This document shows, one piece after another, positions 1 to 8,649 of a stretch of 64,000 bases of DNA. Below the pieces are notes generated by a model. That model was given only the letters and a program-made list of their open reading frames with translations. It searched no databases and was not told the origin of the DNA. Positions within the stretch are counted from its first letter, which is position 1. Each line of letters opens with the position of its first letter. Source of the stretch: Planococcus halotolerans (lineage in GTDB: Bacteria; Bacillota; Bacilli; Bacillales_A; Planococcaceae); NCBI RefSeq assembly GCF_003289955.1, contig NZ_QLZR01000005.1:62001-126000 (forward strand). Reading direction: 5' to 3'. A program made the position numbers and the translations under genes.

Positions 1-2
1 AG

Positions 3-155
3 ATGGATAAGGAATTTTTGAAATTCATCGTCACGACTTATGCGGACAGAAAAATTGAGATGCGGCAAAGGGCAAAAGATTTTATTGCCCGTGGACCCGA
101 TCACCAGTCGGTTATTCTGCAGACGCAAAAGCAGATAGACGGCTTTTTGAAATGA
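3..155 (+). CDS. Unknown protein, probably 5' truncated by window edge
   Basis: An open frame of 50 codons runs from the second base of the window to a TGA at 153-155. It is rich in charged residues (Lys, Arg, Asp, Gln) and has no membrane segment. An ATG stands at base 3, but nothing upstream is visible, so this could be the C-terminal end of a longer gene. I do not recognise the family. The following 130 bases hold only the promoter of the next gene. Confidence 0.4.
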   Translation: MDKEFLKFIVTTYADRKIEMRQRAKDFIARGPDHQSVILQTQKQIDGFLK

Positions 156-221
156 ACTGCCGGCTCATTGGATGGCACATCAAATTATTGTCTAATTTGC
201 AGTAAAATTTAAAAAACTCGC

Positions 222-249
222 TTACATAGGAAAAAATAAATGGTATCAT
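222..249 (+). promoter_or_regulatory. Probable sigma-A promoter for the acetyltransferase gene
   Basis: TTACAT at 222-227 and TATCAT at 244-249 are separated by 16 bases and lie 36 bases before the chosen ATG. The region is AT rich. This is a moderate match only. Confidence 0.4.
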
Positions 250-284
250 AAAAGTATAAATCTGAACGGTTGGGGGAAGCGGAG

Positions 285-998
285 ATGAAAGTTTTATATG
301 AAGGTACTATCACCCATCAGGTTCTTCGGAAAAAACTGCCTCTGCACATGAAACGGCTTTATCTCGAAGATCTGCCGGCTATAGAAGAAGTACAAGAAAC
401 AGTAGTTGCTGCCATGCCGGAAAGAATAGCTTTACAGCCTTTATCTACAGAAGAATTTCTTTTCATCCTCAATGAACGCGGGCTGATGGTTGGTGCCTAT
501 GCAGAAGATAAACTGATCGGTTTCCGCGCACTGTTGATTCCTGAAATCGATGAAGAGCATCTCGGCTATGACATCGGATTGTCTGAAGAGGAGTTGCCAA
601 GAGTGATTTATCAGGAAATTTCTGCTGTGCTGCCCGCTTATAGAGGGAACCGGCTGCAACAGAAATTAGCTGATGTCATTATGAAGGAGCTTCCAAAACT
701 TCCGGGGAATTTCCGTTACGTCTGCTGTACCGTCGCACCGATGAACATCCCGAGCCTGAAAGACAAGTTCACGCAGGATATGTACATTGGCGCATTGACT
801 GAGAAGTATGGAAATAAAGAACGGTATGTCTGTGTAAAAGACCTTGAAAATCCCTCAATCGGGTACGAGGATTTTGCGGCAGCCAAACTGGACGACTTCA
901 CCAGGCAACATCAATTATTCGATGCCGGTTACGTCGGCATCAATTTTCAAATGAAAAACGGTTTCCACGAAATTCAATTTGTAAAACCCATTCTTTAA
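285..998 (+). CDS. GNAT-type N-acetyltransferase-like protein
   Basis: The 237-residue protein looks like a GNAT-fold acyltransferase: an acidic N-terminal half, then a beta strand followed by the acetyl-CoA loop pattern YRGNRLQQKL near residue 120, as in the R/Q-x-x-G-x-G/A motif of the superfamily. The substrate is unknown. I chose ATG at 285 because GGGGG at 272-276 and GGAG at 281-284 precede it; a TTG at 270 in the same frame would itself overlap that ribosome site. The gene is monocistronic: the left arm of its terminator is inside the last codons. The C-terminal 60 residues are not obviously GNAT and may bind substrate. Confidence 0.6.
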   Translation: MKVLYEGTITHQVLRKKLPLHMKRLYLEDLPAIEEVQETVVAAMPERIALQPLSTEEFLFILNERGLMVGAYAEDKLIGFRALLIPEIDEEHLGYDIGLSEEELPRVIYQEISAVLPAYRGNRLQQKLADVIMKELPKLPGNFRYVCCTVAPMNIPSLKDKFTQDMYIGALTEKYGNKERYVCVKDLENPSIGYEDFAAAKLDDFTRQHQLFDAGYVGINFQMKNGFHEIQFVKPIL

Positions 999-1019
999 AT
1001 AGAATGGGTTTTTTCTTTT
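985..1019 (+). terminator. Rho-independent terminator overlapping the gene end
   Basis: A perfect 10-bp stem (985-994 with 1001-1010) is followed by a T-rich run. The left arm and loop contain the last codons and TAA of the acetyltransferase gene. Confidence 0.85.
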
Positions 1020-1044
1020 ATCGCATAAAAATAATAAATAATTC

Positions 1045-1070
1045 TGAAACTTCAAGCCTTTATTACCGTA
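1045..1070 (+). promoter_or_regulatory. Sigma-W type promoter of nfeD-floT
   Basis: TGAAAC at 1045-1050 and CGTA at 1067-1070 are separated by exactly 16 bases, which is the sigma-W consensus of B. subtilis. The site lies 47 bases before the nfeD start codon. In B. subtilis the orthologous yuaF-floT operon is a known sigma-W target, so the cell-envelope stress link appears conserved. Confidence 0.85.
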
Positions 1071-1116
1071 TATAAGATAAGATGGAAAATAGTTACCTGG
1101 AATGGGAGGTATTGGA

Positions 1117-1656
1117 ATGGAATTGTTTGGTGTAGGGGTGGAGCAAATTTATATGTACGGCTTGCTGATTGCGGCAGGGCTGACTTTACTTTACGTGCTG
1201 TTCGGCGATATGGCCGATGCCGGAGAAGGGCTTCCGCTATTGAACCCAGCTGTACTGCTGGCATTTTTCACTTTGTTTTTCGCCATCGCCTTTGTGCTTG
1301 AAAAAGCGGGCGGACTGAACAGTGCCAGCATCATCCTAATTTCAGCAACAGCAGCGGTGGTGCTGGACTTCCTTCTTTATTTCTTTGTTTTATTGCCATT
1401 GAAATCTGCGGAATCTTCGATTGCCTATACCGAAGAATCGCTCCTCGGACAAGTGGCTAGAGTGATTATTCCGATTCCTGTCGACGGTTATGGCGAAGTG
1501 GTGCTGGAAACGTACGGCGGAATGATTTCGAAGCGGGCAGCGGGCTATGACAATGAACCGATTGCGCAGGACGAACAGGTGCTGATCATTGATATCGCTG
1601 ACGGCACGCTCTATGTCAGGGAATACGAGCCTTTTGTATTAAGAAATAAAAAATAG
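1117..1656 (+). CDS. NfeD-family membrane protein (YuaF-like)
   Basis: The 179-residue protein has three to four hydrophobic helices in the first 100 residues (around 9-28, 43-65 and 70-98) and a C-terminal beta-rich OB-fold-like domain (residues 115-175), the layout of short NfeD proteins such as B. subtilis YuaF (similar length). NfeD proteins are partners of flotillins in membrane microdomains. The next gene, 21 bases on, is the flotillin, so the pair is an operon behind the sigma-W promoter at 1045. The start at 1117 is preceded by GGGAGG at 1104-1109; an in-frame ATG at 1102 would place the ribosome site inside the gene and is rejected. Confidence 0.85.
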   Translation: MELFGVGVEQIYMYGLLIAAGLTLLYVLFGDMADAGEGLPLLNPAVLLAFFTLFFAIAFVLEKAGGLNSASIILISATAAVVLDFLLYFFVLLPLKSAESSIAYTEESLLGQVARVIIPIPVDGYGEVVLETYGGMISKRAAGYDNEPIAQDEQVLIIDIADGTLYVREYEPFVLRNKK

Positions 1657-1677
1657 AAAAACCAGGGGGAAATCAGG

Positions 1678-3189
1678 ATGGAAGTGTGGATCGTTATTGG
1701 AGTGGTGGCAGCTATATTACTGGCGTTGATCGGAGTATACGTCACAAAATACAAGACGGTAGGACCGGACGAAGCGTTGATCGTTACGGGAAGTTATTTG
1801 GGGTCGAAAAACGTACATACCGACGATTCGGGTAATCGCATTAAAATTATCAGAGGCGGGGGCACGTTCCTGCTGCCAGTGTTTCAGCAGGCGGCGCCGC
1901 TAAGCTTATTGTCCAGCAAATTGGAAGTGACGACGCCCGAAGTCTATACGGAGCAAGGTGTTCCGGTCATGGCGGACGGGACGGCAATCATCAAAATCGG
2001 CGGTTCCATTTCTGAAATCGCAACAGCTGCTGAGCAGTTTTTAGGGAAATCAAAAGAGGACCGGGAAAATGAAGCGAAAGAAGTCCTGGAAGGTCACCTC
2101 CGTTCCATTCTGGGGTCGATGACCGTAGAAGAAATTTATAAAAACCGCGATAAATTCTCGCAGGAAGTTCAGCGTGTAGCGTCGCATGATTTGGCGAAAA
2201 TGGGCTTGATCATCGTGTCATTTACCATTAAAGATGTACGTGATAAAAATGGCTATCTTGATTCGTTAGGTAAAGCACGTATTGCCCAGGTGAAAAGAGA
2301 TGCGGATATTTCAACCGCCGAATCGGAAATGGAGACGCGCATCAAACGCGCTGAAGCTGGCAAAGAGGCACAGCGTGCGGAGATCCAGCGCGCGACTGAA
2401 ATCGCCGAAGCGGAAAAAGAGAATCTGTTGAAAGTGGCAGAATACCGCCGTGAGCAGGACAGTGCAAAAGCCCGGGCCGATCAGGCGTATGAACTGGAAA
2501 CAGCGCGTTCGAAACAGGAAGTTGTAGAACAGGAAATGCAGATCCGCATCATTGAACGCCAGAAGCAAATTGAGCTGGAAGAGAAAGAAATTCAACGCCG
2601 TGAGCGCCAATATGACTCAGAAGTGAAGAAAAAAGCGGATGCTGACCGTTATGCTGTGGAACAGGCAGCCGAAGCTGAGAAGTCGAAACAGCTTGCAGAT
2701 GCTGATGGCCAGAAGTACCGGGTCGAAGCTATGGCGAAAGCTGAGGCAGAGAAAGTCCGCTTGGATGGTATGGCGAAAGCTGATTCCCAGCGTGCACAAG
2801 GTGAATCGGAAGCTGATGTCATCCGTCTGAAAGGTCTTGCCGAAGCCGAAGCGAAACGTAAAATCGCGGAAGCCTTTGAAATGTACGGCCAAGCGGCTAC
2901 ACTCGATATGATCGTGAAAATGCTGCCGGAATATGCAAAACAGATTGCCAGCCCACTTGCCAATATCGATAAAATTACTGTTGTCGATACCGGCAGCGGC
3001 GAAGGCGGCGCCAATAAAGTGACCTCGTATGCAACGAATCTGATGTCGACTCTGCAAGAAACGCTGAAGGAGTCATCTGGCATCGATGTTCGTGAAATGC
3101 TCGAGAACATGAGCGGGAAATCGGATTACGCTGCTACAATTGAGCAATTGCGGTACGAATTGGCGGAAAAAGAGACGCCTGTGAAGTAA
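1678..3189 (+). CDS. floT: Flotillin-like membrane scaffold protein FloT
   Basis: The 503-residue protein has one N-terminal hydrophobic segment (residues 3-22), an SPFH/band 7 domain (roughly 30-190), then a long Glu/Ala/Lys-rich coiled coil with repeated AEAE-type segments (about 195-400) and a short C-terminal region ending near the oligomerisation segment. Length and order match B. subtilis FloT/YuaG (about 509 residues). Flotillins organise functional membrane microdomains and influence membrane fluidity and signalling complexes. It is the second gene of the nfeD-floT operon, with GGGGGA before the ATG, and is followed by a strong terminator. Several long antisense frames across the coiled coil are composition artefacts. 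Confidence 0.93.
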   Translation: MEVWIVIGVVAAILLALIGVYVTKYKTVGPDEALIVTGSYLGSKNVHTDDSGNRIKIIRGGGTFLLPVFQQAAPLSLLSSKLEVTTPEVYTEQGVPVMADGTAIIKIGGSISEIATAAEQFLGKSKEDRENEAKEVLEGHLRSILGSMTVEEIYKNRDKFSQEVQRVASHDLAKMGLIIVSFTIKDVRDKNGYLDSLGKARIAQVKRDADISTAESEMETRIKRAEAGKEAQRAEIQRATEIAEAEKENLLKVAEYRREQDSAKARADQAYELETARSKQEVVEQEMQIRIIERQKQIELEEKEIQRRERQYDSEVKKKADADRYAVEQAAEAEKSKQLADADGQKYRVEAMAKAEAEKVRLDGMAKADSQRAQGESEADVIRLKGLAEAEAKRKIAEAFEMYGQAATLDMIVKMLPEYAKQIASPLANIDKITVVDTGSGEGGANKVTSYATNLMSTLQETLKESSGIDVREMLENMSGKSDYAATIEQLRYELAEKETPVK

Positions 3190-3252
3190 GCAGAATTTCA
3201 CATACATTAAATTGTATGGAAGGAAAATAGTTACATTAAATATTAATAACCC

Positions 3253-3296
3253 AAACCAGCCACGAAAAGCTTTTGCTTTTTGTGGCTGGTTTTTGG
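3253..3296 (+). terminator. Terminator after floT
   Basis: An 11-bp stem (3253-3263 with 3282-3292) encloses an inner AAAAGC/GCTTTT hairpin and is followed by a T-rich run. Confidence 0.85.
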
Positions 3297-3472
3297 TTTC
3301 AGGGAACCGCTGAGGGGGAAAAGATAGGCGATATAGTATGAAATTATCATTTATGCTGTATTGTTGCTTCTCTGTCATTTTGTAGATTTAATTAGGGTGG
3401 TAGAACGTGATAATAATATTGTTAAAATGATAAATTCATGGTAAAAGAAAACATTTACTTAAGGAGCACCCT

Positions 3473-4966
3473 ATGAACATACAATTTACAGAAATACCTC
3501 ATCTCACATCCCTTTCCTTAAACGGACCCAAAGTCCAGGAAATAACTTCCATCGTTTATAACTCAGTGGAGACAAAACAAGGATCCGCTTTCTTTTGTGT
3601 GACCGGAGAAAATACAGACGGCCACTTATATATTGAAGAAGCAATCGATAAAGGCGCATGTGCCATAATCGGGACAGACAAAGACATGCTGAATCAGCAT
3701 TTCAACTTGTTTCCTCAAGTGACATTTTTGCAGGTTGAAAATTCAAAGGTTGCCATGGCGCACATTTCCAATTACTTTTACGGCAACTCACAGGATCGGC
3801 TGATTAAGGTCGGCGTTACAGGCACTAATGGTAAAACCACCACAGCCACCTTCGTTTACAGCCTTTTTAATTTATTGGAAATGCCATGCGGATTTTTAGG
3901 CACTACCGGTATATGGTCTTCAACCGGCAAGCTCGCTTACAAGAAAAGCACCCCGACTACACCCATTTCCTCTGATATACATAATATCTTTTCGCAGCTG
4001 TCTGCCCAAGGAGACGTGTCAGCCGCAATGGAAGTTTCATCTATTGCGCTGGATCAGAAAAGGGTGGAAGGGATCATCTTTGATGTGGCAATCCACACGA
4101 ATATTTCAGAGGAACATATGGAATACCATAAAACCTTTACTCATTATCTCCAATCAAAACTGGAATTATTCCGGCAGGCGAAATCGGCTGTCATCAATTT
4201 GGATGATGCCGGCATGTCTCAGGAGATTTTGGAGATTGCTCAGTATCCCTGTCTTACCTATAGTGCGGACCCTGATTCCGGAGCGGATCTGATTTGGGGA
4301 GACTGCCGGACATTGGATGAGGGATTGGCTTTCAATTTAATATATGGAGGTATTGCAAGACGGGTTCAAGTTCCTATATTCGGTGAGTATAATGCCGGAA
4401 ATCTGACTGCAGCGATTGCTGCGGCTTTATTGGCCGGGAAATCCATTGAGGAGATTTTAGCTGTCTTGCCAGAGCTTCCGCAGGTGGAAGGGCGGTTCCA
4501 GGTTCTTGCCGGACCCGAAGGCAGAAAAATTATCCTCGATTACGCCCATACACCGGTAGCCATTGAGCTTGTATTAAATGAAGCGAAAAAGTTACCGCAC
4601 CGACGCCTCATCGCGATGATTGCAGGTATCGGAATCCGCGATTTCTCCAAGATGCCGAAAATGGCAAAAGCTGCGGAAGGCAGAGCGGATACGATCATCG
4701 TTACAGTTGACCATCCGGGCTATAATGACCCCAACGATGTAGTGGATGCAGTGGTTAAGGGCTTTACAGTCCCTTATAAACAGGAAGTATTGACGGCACC
4801 TTTACGCAAGGATGCTGTAATAGAAGCATTAAAGGCAAGCGGACCGGAAGATATCATCCTGTTATCCAGCGGCTGCATCAACGGCGCTCAAATTATCAAG
4901 GGTGAATATATTCCGCATTCGGATGAAGAGATTATTGAGGAATTTTTTATGCAGCAAAGACATTGA
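3473..4966 (+). CDS. Divergent MurE-type Mur ligase paralog
   Basis: The 497-residue protein has the three Mur ligase domains: N-terminal UDP-sugar domain (1-105), central ATPase with P-loop GTNGKTTT (117-124), and C-terminal ligase domain (from about 335). It keeps the TTP substrate motif (162-164), the MEVSS stretch (186-190, but I where MurE usually has H at 191) and the lysine that is carbamylated in MurE (K229). It lacks the amino-acid pocket motifs: DNPR is DHPG (413-416), GDRD is GIRD, and the KGHE segment is GCIN (467-470). MurE adds the third residue to UDP-MurNAc-L-Ala-D-Glu; this paralog may add a different residue or act on another substrate. It stands alone, outside a cell-wall cluster. 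AAGGAG at 3461-3466 fixes the start. Confidence 0.75.
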   Translation: MNIQFTEIPHLTSLSLNGPKVQEITSIVYNSVETKQGSAFFCVTGENTDGHLYIEEAIDKGACAIIGTDKDMLNQHFNLFPQVTFLQVENSKVAMAHISNYFYGNSQDRLIKVGVTGTNGKTTTATFVYSLFNLLEMPCGFLGTTGIWSSTGKLAYKKSTPTTPISSDIHNIFSQLSAQGDVSAAMEVSSIALDQKRVEGIIFDVAIHTNISEEHMEYHKTFTHYLQSKLELFRQAKSAVINLDDAGMSQEILEIAQYPCLTYSADPDSGADLIWGDCRTLDEGLAFNLIYGGIARRVQVPIFGEYNAGNLTAAIAAALLAGKSIEEILAVLPELPQVEGRFQVLAGPEGRKIILDYAHTPVAIELVLNEAKKLPHRRLIAMIAGIGIRDFSKMPKMAKAAEGRADTIIVTVDHPGYNDPNDVVDAVVKGFTVPYKQEVLTAPLRKDAVIEALKASGPEDIILLSSGCINGAQIIKGEYIPHSDEEIIEEFFMQQRH

Positions 4967-4993
4967 TCGACGCCTGCGAGATCAATGTCTTTG
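4954..4993 (+). terminator. Hairpin across the stop codon of the MurE-like gene
   Basis: A 13-bp perfect stem, AAAGACATTGATC pairing with GATCAATGTCTTT, spans the TGA stop. No T-run follows, so it may be a transcript-end stabiliser or a weak terminator rather than a classical one. Confidence 0.5.
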
Positions 4994-5050
4994 CGACGAA
5001 GCAGCGTAGCGATGCAACGCACTTTCATGTCTCGAAGCTAGCGCAGCGAT
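4985..5050 (-). repeat. Two copies of a short dispersed repeat
   Basis: Reverse-strand copies of a motif close to GCATCGCTGCGCTAGCTTCG occur at about 4993-5014 (with differences) and 5032-5051 (exact). The same 20-mer recurs exactly at about 40821-40840 on the plus strand. The second copy is enclosed by TGTCTC/GAGACA inverted arms. Confidence 0.55.
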
Positions 5051-5126
5051 GCAGAGACAGGAGCAAAAGTTTTAAGTTGATTTGCGGTATATCGGTTCTT
5101 GATATCAATTTTTCAGCAGGATTATA

Positions 5127-5272
5127 GCGACTTTTCACTTGTCTAGACTCCAGCGCCCAGATTCTCGGTTCATAAGCCACTTTGGCTGTGCGGCAAAGAA
5201 CGCCGCTTCGCCAAATCGTCTTATGCCTTTCGAATCTTAACGGGCGCTTCCGCTTTTCTAGAGAAAAGTCGC
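5127..5272. repeat. Dispersed palindromic intergenic repeat, copy A
   Basis: This roughly 146-bp element starts and ends with perfect inverted arms GCGACTTTTC (5127-5136) and GAAAAGTCGC (5263-5272). Inside are the family marks: TCTAGACTCCAGCGCCCAG, CATAAGCC, then the facing GGCATAAG-type segment (as CTTATGCC), and GGGCGCTTCCGCTTTTC. It fills most of the 374-base gap between the MurE-like gene and fumC. Related copies lie at 12856, 36491, 36610, 40697 and 40915. No coding frame is evident; it would fold into a long hairpin. Confidence 0.8.
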
Positions 5273-5340
5273 TTTTTCACGTTTTTTTGTGTTTAATAGA
5301 GGAGAAGGTTTAATTAGACATAAGAATTGGAGTGAATGGA

Positions 5341-6723
5341 ATGCAATATCGTACAGAGAAAGACACCATTGGTGAAATTCAGGTTGAAGCCGACAAAATG
5401 TGGGGAGCTCAGACACAGCGCAGTGTCCAGAACTTTGCGATCGGCACTGAGCGTATGCCGCATGAAGTGGTAATTGCGTTTGCCCAATTGAAAAAAGCGA
5501 CAGCGAAAGCTAACCATAAGCTTGGAAAATTATCTGAAGCGAAGATGAAAGCGATCGAAACTGCAGCCAATGAAGTAATCGAAGGCAAATGGAATGACCA
5601 TTTCCCATTGGTTGTTTGGCAGACAGGCAGCGGAACGCAGTCGAATATGAACATGAACGAAGTTCTGGCACGCCGCGGAAACGAAATTTTAGCGGAACAG
5701 AATTCTGAAGAGAAACTTCATCCGAACGATGATGTGAACATGTCCCAAAGTTCAAACGACACTTATCCGACTGCTATGCACGTTGCAGGCGTATTGGCTG
5801 TAACCGAAACATTGATCCCTGCTGTTCAGAAATTGAAAGCGACTTTGGCTGAGAAATCGGAGAAATTCGATGACATCATCAAAATCGGACGTACGCATCT
5901 TCAAGACGCAACACCGTTGACGTTGGGCCAGGAAATCAGCGGATGGAAGCATATGCTGGAGAAAAGTGAGCGCATGATCAGCGAAAGCGTAAATTATATG
6001 CGTGAATTGGCAATCGGCGGCACAGCGGTAGGAACAGGCATCAACGCAGATCCTAAATTCGGCGGCTACGTTGCAGAATTCATTGCTGAAGCTGTTGGCT
6101 CCGAATTCACTTCAGCTGAAAATAAATTCCATGCACTGACAAGCCACGACGAAATGGTTTATACGCACGGCGCCATCAAAGCACTTGCGGCTGATGCAAT
6201 GAAAATTGCAAATGATGTACGTTGGCTTGCCAGCGGACCACGCAGCGGCATCGGTGAAATCACGATTCCAGCCAACGAACCAGGCAGCTCCATCATGCCG
6301 GGGAAAGTTAACCCGACACAGAGTGAAGCGTTGACAATGGTTGCAGCACAGGTAATGGGGAATGACGCGACAATCGGCTTCTCTGCCAGCCAGGGGAATT
6401 TCGAATTGAATGTGTTCAAACCGGTCATCGCCTACAACTTCCTTCAATCAGTGCGATTGTTGGCAGACAGCCTGGTAAGCTTTAACGACCACTGCGCAGT
6501 GGGTATTGAAGCGAACCTGGATGTCATCCAAAACCATGTGAATAATTCATTGATGCTCGTAACTTCATTGAATCCGCATATCGGCTATGAAAAAGCGGCA
6601 GCGATTGCCAAACAAGCCCATAACGAGGGCTCGACATTGAAAGAATCAGCTGTGAAGAGCGGACATCTGACAGCCGAGCAATTCGACGAATGGGTTAAAC
6701 CTGAAAACATGGTTGGCAAATAA
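5341..6723 (+). CDS. fumC: Class II fumarate hydratase
   Basis: The 460-residue enzyme interconverts fumarate and malate in the citric acid cycle in the cytoplasm. It matches the fumarase/aspartase superfamily over its full length, with the GSGTQSNMN stretch near residue 100, the SSNDTYPTA segment, the HLQDATP segment and the signature [11 protein letters not shown] near residue 317. GGAG at 5328-5331 gives a good distance to ATG 5341; an in-frame GTG at 5332 is too close to it. The gene is monocistronic, following a repeat-filled gap and ending in a terminator. Unlike class I fumarases it needs no iron-sulfur cluster. Confidence 0.97.
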   Translation: MQYRTEKDTIGEIQVEADKMWGAQTQRSVQNFAIGTERMPHEVVIAFAQLKKATAKANHKLGKLSEAKMKAIETAANEVIEGKWNDHFPLVVWQTGSGTQSNMNMNEVLARRGNEILAEQNSEEKLHPNDDVNMSQSSNDTYPTAMHVAGVLAVTETLIPAVQKLKATLAEKSEKFDDIIKIGRTHLQDATPLTLGQEISGWKHMLEKSERMISESVNYMRELAIGGTAVGTGINADPKFGGYVAEFIAEAVGSEFTSAENKFHALTSHDEMVYTHGAIKALAADAMKIANDVRWLASGPRSGIGEITIPANEPGSSIMPGKVNPTQSEALTMVAAQVMGNDATIGFSASQGNFELNVFKPVIAYNFLQSVRLLADSLVSFNDHCAVGIEANLDVIQNHVNNSLMLVTSLNPHIGYEKAAAIAKQAHNEGSTLKESAVKSGHLTAEQFDEWVKPENMVGK

Positions 6724-6735
6724 GTGAATATTATG

Positions 6736-6767
6736 AAGCGGCCGGAAGCTTTTCCGGCCGCTTTTTT
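6736..6767 (+). terminator. Terminator after fumC
   Basis: A 12-bp GC-rich stem (6736-6747 with 6752-6763) is followed by a T-run. Confidence 0.9.
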
Positions 6768-6860
6768 AAGTTTTAAGCCGCAGTATAACGGCAGCAAAGG
6801 ATTTATTCTTTAATTGTCGAAGTCTTTTATTCAGAAAAGAATTTATGGAAGAGGTGCATT

Positions 6861-7514
6861 ATGCAAAAAACATTTGTGATGTCATGGAGCGGCGGAAAGG
6901 ATTCCGCGCTGGCGTACTACCGGGCTGTGCTGGAAGGGCATGTGCCGGTGACTTTACTGACAATGTTCGAAGAAGACGGATCGAAATCGAGGTCGCATGG
7001 TCTGCCGCTGGAAATTATGGAAGCGCAGGCGGAACGGATGGGGCTGCCGCTGGAAATCGGGAAGGCGGACTGGAAGGACTATGAGAAGGAATTCATCAGC
7101 CTTTTAAAGAATTTTAAAAGTGAAGGCATCGATATGGGTGTTTACGGCGATATCGATCTGGAAGATCACCGGGCATGGGTGCAGAAAGTCAGTAAGGAAG
7201 CGGATATCGAAGTCAGCCATCCGCTATGGGGAGAACCCCGGCGCAAATTGTTGAAGGAATTGATTGCGGAGGGATTCAAAGCTGTGATTACGGTGGTGGA
7301 TACGGCGCGAATGGATCCGAAATTCCTCGGCAGGGAATTTACGATGGAATTGATCGAAGAGCTTGAGGCTATCGGAATCGATGCGTGTGGTGAAGAAGGG
7401 GAATTTCATACAGTCATACTTGACGGACCGATATTTGTCGAAGCGGTTCCTGCAGTGTTCGGACAAGTGATTGAGGCAGGGCAATATCGGGTGCTGGAAG
7501 TGAAACTTCAATAA
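6861..7514 (+). CDS. Dph6-type PP-loop ATP-binding protein
   Basis: The 217-residue protein begins with a PP-loop, SGGKDS at residues 10-15, typical of ATP pyrophosphatases that adenylate a substrate, and continues with the MGVYGDI and EGEFHT blocks of the diphthine-ammonia ligase (Dph6/MJ0570) family. Bacteria lack diphthamide, so its substrate here is unknown; an amidation or ligation step is the family-based guess. It is followed 14 bases later by a tandem acetyltransferase gene on the same strand, which suggests an operon. GAGGTG before the ATG supports the start. Confidence 0.8.
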   Translation: MQKTFVMSWSGGKDSALAYYRAVLEGHVPVTLLTMFEEDGSKSRSHGLPLEIMEAQAERMGLPLEIGKADWKDYEKEFISLLKNFKSEGIDMGVYGDIDLEDHRAWVQKVSKEADIEVSHPLWGEPRRKLLKELIAEGFKAVITVVDTARMDPKFLGREFTMELIEELEAIGIDACGEEGEFHTVILDGPIFVEAVPAVFGQVIEAGQYRVLEVKLQ

Positions 7515-7528
7515 GAGGAGTGGAAGCC

Positions 7529-8524
7529 ATGATTCAATTTGTAGGGGTTGAAGAAATTCATATTCGCCAGATGTCCGCTTTATTGGCAAAAAGGCATGAA
7601 AAAGAGCGGAAAGCATTTCCTTATTTGCCGCAGGCGTTTGAGGAGATTGATGAAGCCGAGAATGTAATCCGTAAACAGCTCGAAAAACCTTTTGTCAGCG
7701 GCATTGTGGCCGTCCGCGGGATAGATGTGACCGGCTACCTGCTTTACGAATTCAAGGAAGACACCGAACGGGGCCGTTATATTCTGATGAATTATGAATC
7801 CGTCGCAATCAGCGATAAAGAGCATCCAAGCCTGCTGCGGCTGCTTTATGCGGACGCCGGGGCTGAATGGATCAAGCATGGCTATTTCACCCATGTTCTG
7901 ATGATTCCCCTGGGAGAACGGGCCTTGGTGGAACAGTGGCTGGAGCAGGGATTCAGTTATGAACAGAAATACGCAATCCTCCAATTAAAGGATTTCGAAG
8001 CGTCCGGAGATTCCGATGCGGATAAGGTGGTTATCCGGAAAGGCGGACAGGCGGACGCCCCTTTGCTGAAGAAAGTGGCTTTATGGAACAGCATTCATCA
8101 GGCTGCTGCTCCGTCCTGGCATCCGATTACAAAAGAAACGATGGAAAGCATCAAACGCAGCTATATGGATTTATCCGAAGATAAAGAGGCTTTTCTGTGG
8201 ATCGCGGAACTCGGCGAACGCGTTGCCGGCTTCCATGTTTATTTCCGAAAAGAAGACGGGGCCAGTCTGTCTTCGCCGTTAAATTGTGCGGTGCTGCCAG
8301 CGGCTTCAACCAATCCAGATATGCGGGGCAAAGGGATTGGCCGTGTGCTCGCCAATCATTGTTTTGTGGAAATGAAAAAAGAAGGCTTTAATTATCTGTA
8401 CGCAGATTGGCATACGCCGAACCAGATCGCTTCCTATTTCTGGCCACGACTTGGCTTTGAACCGTTCATGGTGAGGATGTCGCGAAAAATAGATCCAAGG
8501 ATTGCCTGGGCACATGGTGATTGA
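7529..8524 (+). CDS. Tandem GNAT acetyltransferase
   Basis: The 331-residue protein appears to hold two GNAT folds. The C-terminal one (about 165-325) has the clear acetyl-CoA motif MRGKGIGRVLANH near residue 268 and the typical final strand with a Tyr-rich segment. The N-terminal half (1-155) keeps the length and strand pattern of a degenerate GNAT domain without the motif. The substrate is unknown. AAGAGGAG at 7513-7520 sets the start at ATG 7529. It sits 14 bases after the Dph6-like gene and is probably co-transcribed. Confidence 0.72.
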   Translation: MIQFVGVEEIHIRQMSALLAKRHEKERKAFPYLPQAFEEIDEAENVIRKQLEKPFVSGIVAVRGIDVTGYLLYEFKEDTERGRYILMNYESVAISDKEHPSLLRLLYADAGAEWIKHGYFTHVLMIPLGERALVEQWLEQGFSYEQKYAILQLKDFEASGDSDADKVVIRKGGQADAPLLKKVALWNSIHQAAAPSWHPITKETMESIKRSYMDLSEDKEAFLWIAELGERVAGFHVYFRKEDGASLSSPLNCAVLPAASTNPDMRGKGIGRVLANHCFVEMKKEGFNYLYADWHTPNQIASYFWPRLGFEPFMVRMSRKIDPRIAWAHGD

Positions 8525-8649
8525 CAGGTAAAACACATGAAATCAACAATTATTCGCCTCTCAAAACATAGTGGCACGAGGGCTTTCAGTTTACTTAGAG
8601 CCTGGATGTGATACAATTACGACCATTATGATTGAAAGGGGAATACATT

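Noticed and set aside
2311-3110. Long antisense open frames across the flotillin coiled coil
   Set aside because: They mirror the biased Glu/Ala/Lys codons of floT, lack ribosome sites and recall no known protein.
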